Shown piece after piece: positions 33,259 through 33,806 of a stretch of 33,806 bases of DNA (within the stretch, counting starts at the first letter, position 1; each line of letters begins with the position of its first letter). A program made the translations under genes and the position numbers. This stretch comes from Pseudomonadota bacterium. GTDB taxonomy: Bacteria > Desulfobacterota > Syntrophobacteria > Syntrophobacterales > Syntrophobacteraceae. The notes under the pieces are model-generated. The model had not been told where the DNA came from, made no database searches, and saw nothing but the letters and a program-made list of their open reading frames with translations. The stretch lies in the NCBI GenBank assembly GCA_023416335.1, contig JAEZHY010000016.1, positions 1-33,806 on the forward strand. The letters are read 5' to 3'.

Positions 33259-33287
33259 AATATAAAAATCATTCTTACAGAATGCAA
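33259..33287 (-). promoter_or_regulatory. Promoter of the rubredoxin operon with inverted-repeat operator
   Basis: On the minus strand TTGCAT (33282-33287) lies 17 bases before TATATT (33259-33264). Between them CATTC (33280-33284 on the complementary strand) and GAATG (33270-33274) form a perfect 5-5-5 inverted repeat that a repressor could occupy. The site resembles no named consensus closely enough to assign a regulator. Confidence 0.65.
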
Positions 33288-33319
33288 ATATACGCGAACA
33301 AATTATACGAAGGAGAATT

Positions 33320-33806
33320 TCACCTTGCGGATTGCTTTTTCCAAATCCGCCGCAGGCGAAGGGCGTTCGTGACGACCGAGACCGAACTGAGGGCCATGGC
33401 CGCCGCGGCAAACATTGGATTCAGAAGAATTCCGAAGAAGGGATAGAGCACGCCGGCCGCGATCGGTATGCCCACAGTGTTGTAGAAGAAGGCCCAAAAC
33501 AGATTCTGTTTTATCACACGCATGGTAAGAGATGAAAGATCAATTGCAGAGGCAACCAGCATGAGGTCGTCACGTATAAGAGTGATATCGCTCGCCTCGA
33601 TTGCTACATCGGTACCGGCTCCAATTGCAATCCCTATGTCGGCCGCGGCCAGGGCAGGGGCATCGTTTATGCCGTCTCCGACCATTGCGACCACTTTTTT
33701 CTCCTGTTGGAGGCGGCGCACTTCTCCCGCCTTTTCGCCGGGCAGGACTTCCGCCAGCACGCGTTCTATTCCCGCCTGGCGTGCAATCGCCTCGGCAGTC
33801 TCACGC
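33320..33806 (-). CDS. copA: Copper-translocating P1B-type ATPase, C-terminal part
   Basis: The frame is open to the right edge, so about 161 C-terminal residues are seen. They include the end of the nucleotide-binding region and the hinge [20 protein letters not shown], followed by the last two helices. [13 protein letters not shown] (Tyr-Asn) and [23 protein letters not shown] (Met-x3-Ser-Ser) are the signature of copper(I) exporters, class P1B-1, rather than zinc or cadmium pumps. The enzyme exports Cu+ at the expense of ATP. The N-terminal part and any metal-binding domain are outside the window. Its stop is about 115 bases before the rubredoxin gene, transcribed in the same direction. 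Confidence 0.92.
   Translation of the reverse strand, partial: RETAEAIARQAGIERVLAEVLPGEKAGEVRRLQQEKKVVAMVGDGINDAPALAAADIGIAIGAGTDVAIEASDITLIRDDLMLVASAIDLSSLTMRVIKQNLFWAFFYNTVGIPIAAGVLYPFFGILLNPMFAAAAMALSSVSVVTNALRLRRIWKKQSAR

Overview
The window reads as a chromosomal segment of an anaerobic, moderately GC-rich Gram-negative bacterium, most likely a syntrophic or sulfate-reducing Desulfobacterota (former Deltaproteobacteria, Syntrophobacter/Desulfomonile-like). This is inference from gene content: a tungsten-type aldehyde:ferredoxin oxidoreductase, ThyX instead of ThyA, rubredoxin plus a rubrerythrin-like protein, a DVU0298-like HEAT protein, and a CIRCE-controlled groESL. No rRNA, tRNA or CRISPR array was recognised.

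Layout. 1-722: decayed group II intron pieces (3' domains V/VI, a domain-I-like stretch and a separate 5'-end-like stretch) plus short dispersed repeats. 723-5899: an HpnN-like MMPL/RND exporter (-), then a TPR lipoprotein and an AI-2E-family permease (+). 6064-8862: aldehyde:ferredoxin oxidoreductase with a strong terminator, then a conserved protein of unknown function. 8957-11151: groES-groEL with promoter, CIRCE operator and terminator. 11184-12543: a 217/221-bp tandem repeat array carrying REP-like hairpins, a RAYT (REP-associated tyrosine transposase) gene and an inverted REP, together forming a REPtron-like unit. 13109-21459: a complete branched-chain amino-acid ABC transporter (livJHMGF) run tightly into serA and then a DinG-type Fe-S helicase. 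21680-22630: tandem-domain universal stress protein. 23025-25594 (-): thyX, dimeric dUTPase and tmk, a dTMP/dTTP supply module. 25936-31208 (+): a BMP-type nucleoside ABC transporter (binding protein, double ATPase, two permeases), divergent from thyX. The ATPase has no canonical start codon, and a repeat-filled 590-bp gap splits the two permeases. 31218-33806 (-): HEAT protein, glutaredoxin-like protein, ferritin-like diiron protein and rubredoxin (promoter with an inverted repeat), and the C-terminal third of a copper P-type ATPase that runs off the window.

The most unusual feature is the non-coding layer. At least three families of short hairpin repeats sit in the gaps between genes. One is the CGCTG-prefixed REP that also surrounds the transposase gene. 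Another has an identical 10-nt loop on two unlike but fully paired stems. A third is a 29-nt sequence present in two inverted copies. Several of these lie in the gap that breaks the nucleoside transporter operon.
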